The translations under genes were made by a program, and so were the position numbers. A DNA stretch of 64,000 nucleotides. Origin: Caulobacter sp. Root655 (lineage in GTDB: Bacteria > Pseudomonadota > Alphaproteobacteria > Caulobacterales > Caulobacteraceae). The notes under the pieces are model-generated. The model saw only the letters and a list, made by a program, of their open reading frames with translations. It was not told where the DNA came from and did not search any database. Location of the stretch: NCBI RefSeq assembly GCF_001427665.1, contig NZ_LMHC01000012.1, forward strand, positions 187,223-251,222, given 5' to 3'. Positions 63,595 through 64,000 of the stretch are shown here, piece by piece (the stretch's first letter is position 1; each line of letters opens with the position of its first letter).

Positions 63595-64000
63595 ATGCCC
63601 AAGCTCGAACCCCGCACCCTGCTTACCGGACTGGTCATGGGCGAGTCGCCCCGTTGGTGGAACGGCCGGCTGTGGATCTGCGACTGGGGCGCGCGGGAAC
63701 TGGTGGCGATCGACATGGCCGGCGGTCGCGAGACGATCGTCGGCGTCGACGCCCTGCCGTTCTGCATCGACCCGACGCCCGACGGCCGGCTGCTGATCGC
63801 CGCCGCTGGCCAGGTGCTGCGCCTCGCGCCACACCGCCAGCTGACGGTCCATGCCGACCTGAGCGTCCTGTCGGACAAGCCGTGGAACGAAATCGTCGTC
63901 GACGGCCGGGGCGGCGCCTATGTCAACAACATCGGCTTCGACTTCCCGCACGGCGAGGTGACAACCGGCCTCATCGCTCGCGTCGAGCCGGACGGCCAGG
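63595..64000 (+). CDS. SMP-30/gluconolactonase-family protein (partial, 3' end beyond window)
   Basis: The first 135 codons are visible: PKLEPRTLLTGLVMGESPRWWNGRLWICDWGARELVAIDMAGG shows the SMP-30 metal-ligand Glu (GESPRW), then DGRLLIAAAGQVLRL, SDKPWNEIVVDGRGGAYVNN (PWNE, where the Asn is a typical metal ligand). A beta-propeller lactonase. AGGAG before the ATG. The remainder lies outside. Confidence 0.85.
   Translation, partial: MPKLEPRTLLTGLVMGESPRWWNGRLWICDWGARELVAIDMAGGRETIVGVDALPFCIDPTPDGRLLIAAAGQVLRLAPHRQLTVHADLSVLSDKPWNEIVVDGRGGAYVNNIGFDFPHGEVTTGLIARVEPDGQ

Overview
The window is high-GC (roughly 67-70%) alphaproteobacterial chromosome, most like Caulobacter or a close relative. The support is codon usage, many GTG/TTG starts and 4-base ATGA/GTGA gene overlaps, several families of palindromic intergenic repeats, and gene content (a pseudaminic-acid branch as used for caulobacterial flagellin, Dps, a single-domain cold-shock protein, QmcA/NfeD, nadABC). 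I recognise no rRNA, tRNA, CRISPR array, prophage or insertion sequence.

Layout. 1-6 kb: the end of a GlxA-type regulator, a secreted Ala/Pro-rich protein, then a TetR gene diverging from a tightly overlapping four-gene set (P450, DUF7064/7065-like protein, APH-type phosphotransferase, small helical protein). 6-11 kb: small secreted protein, YadG/YadH-type ABC exporter, NfeD + SPFH pair, TIGR02301 protein. 11-17 kb: a block mostly on the minus strand with a nitronate monooxygenase, an SDR, a saccharopine-dehydrogenase-like reductase and an MFS carrier. 17-24 kb: pgsA, a Fur-box microprotein, a cold-shock gene with a long leader, a patatin lipoprotein, carB. 24-27 kb: a surface-lipoprotein secretion pair (TbpB-like lipoprotein plus Slam-type outer-membrane translocon). 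27-31 kb: DUF1294, GST, greA, ELM1-like protein, secreted protein. 31-36 kb: SpsF-type cytidylyltransferase, PseG, an SDR, and PseI on the other strand. 36-42 kb: trxB, SleB-type cell-wall hydrolase, dps, hybrid histidine kinase, haloacid dehalogenase. 42-45 kb: TetR diverging from a quinone-oxidoreductase-like enzyme and an alpha/beta hydrolase. 45-50.5 kb: nadA-nadB-(ferric-reductase-like, TetR)-nadC. 50.5-57.7 kb: DUF4328 protein, a receiver lacking its phospho-acceptor Asp with an overlapping partner, tandem paralogues with a degenerate EAL-like C-terminus, a GNAT protein, and a leader/terminator unit ahead of an outer-membrane protein. 57.7-64 kb: unknown gene, acyl-CoA dehydrogenase, secreted protein, Ada-AlkA fusion plus Ogt, start of an SMP-30 lactonase.

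How it fits together. Three lipid-type genes (SDR, reductase, acyl-CoA dehydrogenase) carry CAAAC-N4-GTTTG sites upstream, which suggests one fatty-acid regulator. Each of the three complete TetR genes has inverted repeats at its divergent or own promoter. nadA has two related palindromes at its promoter, consistent with repression by an NAD-pathway regulator. Repeat families A-G recur between genes, and one lies in frame inside pseG. The most distinctive candidate system is the Slam/TbpB-like pair at 24.4-26.8 kb.
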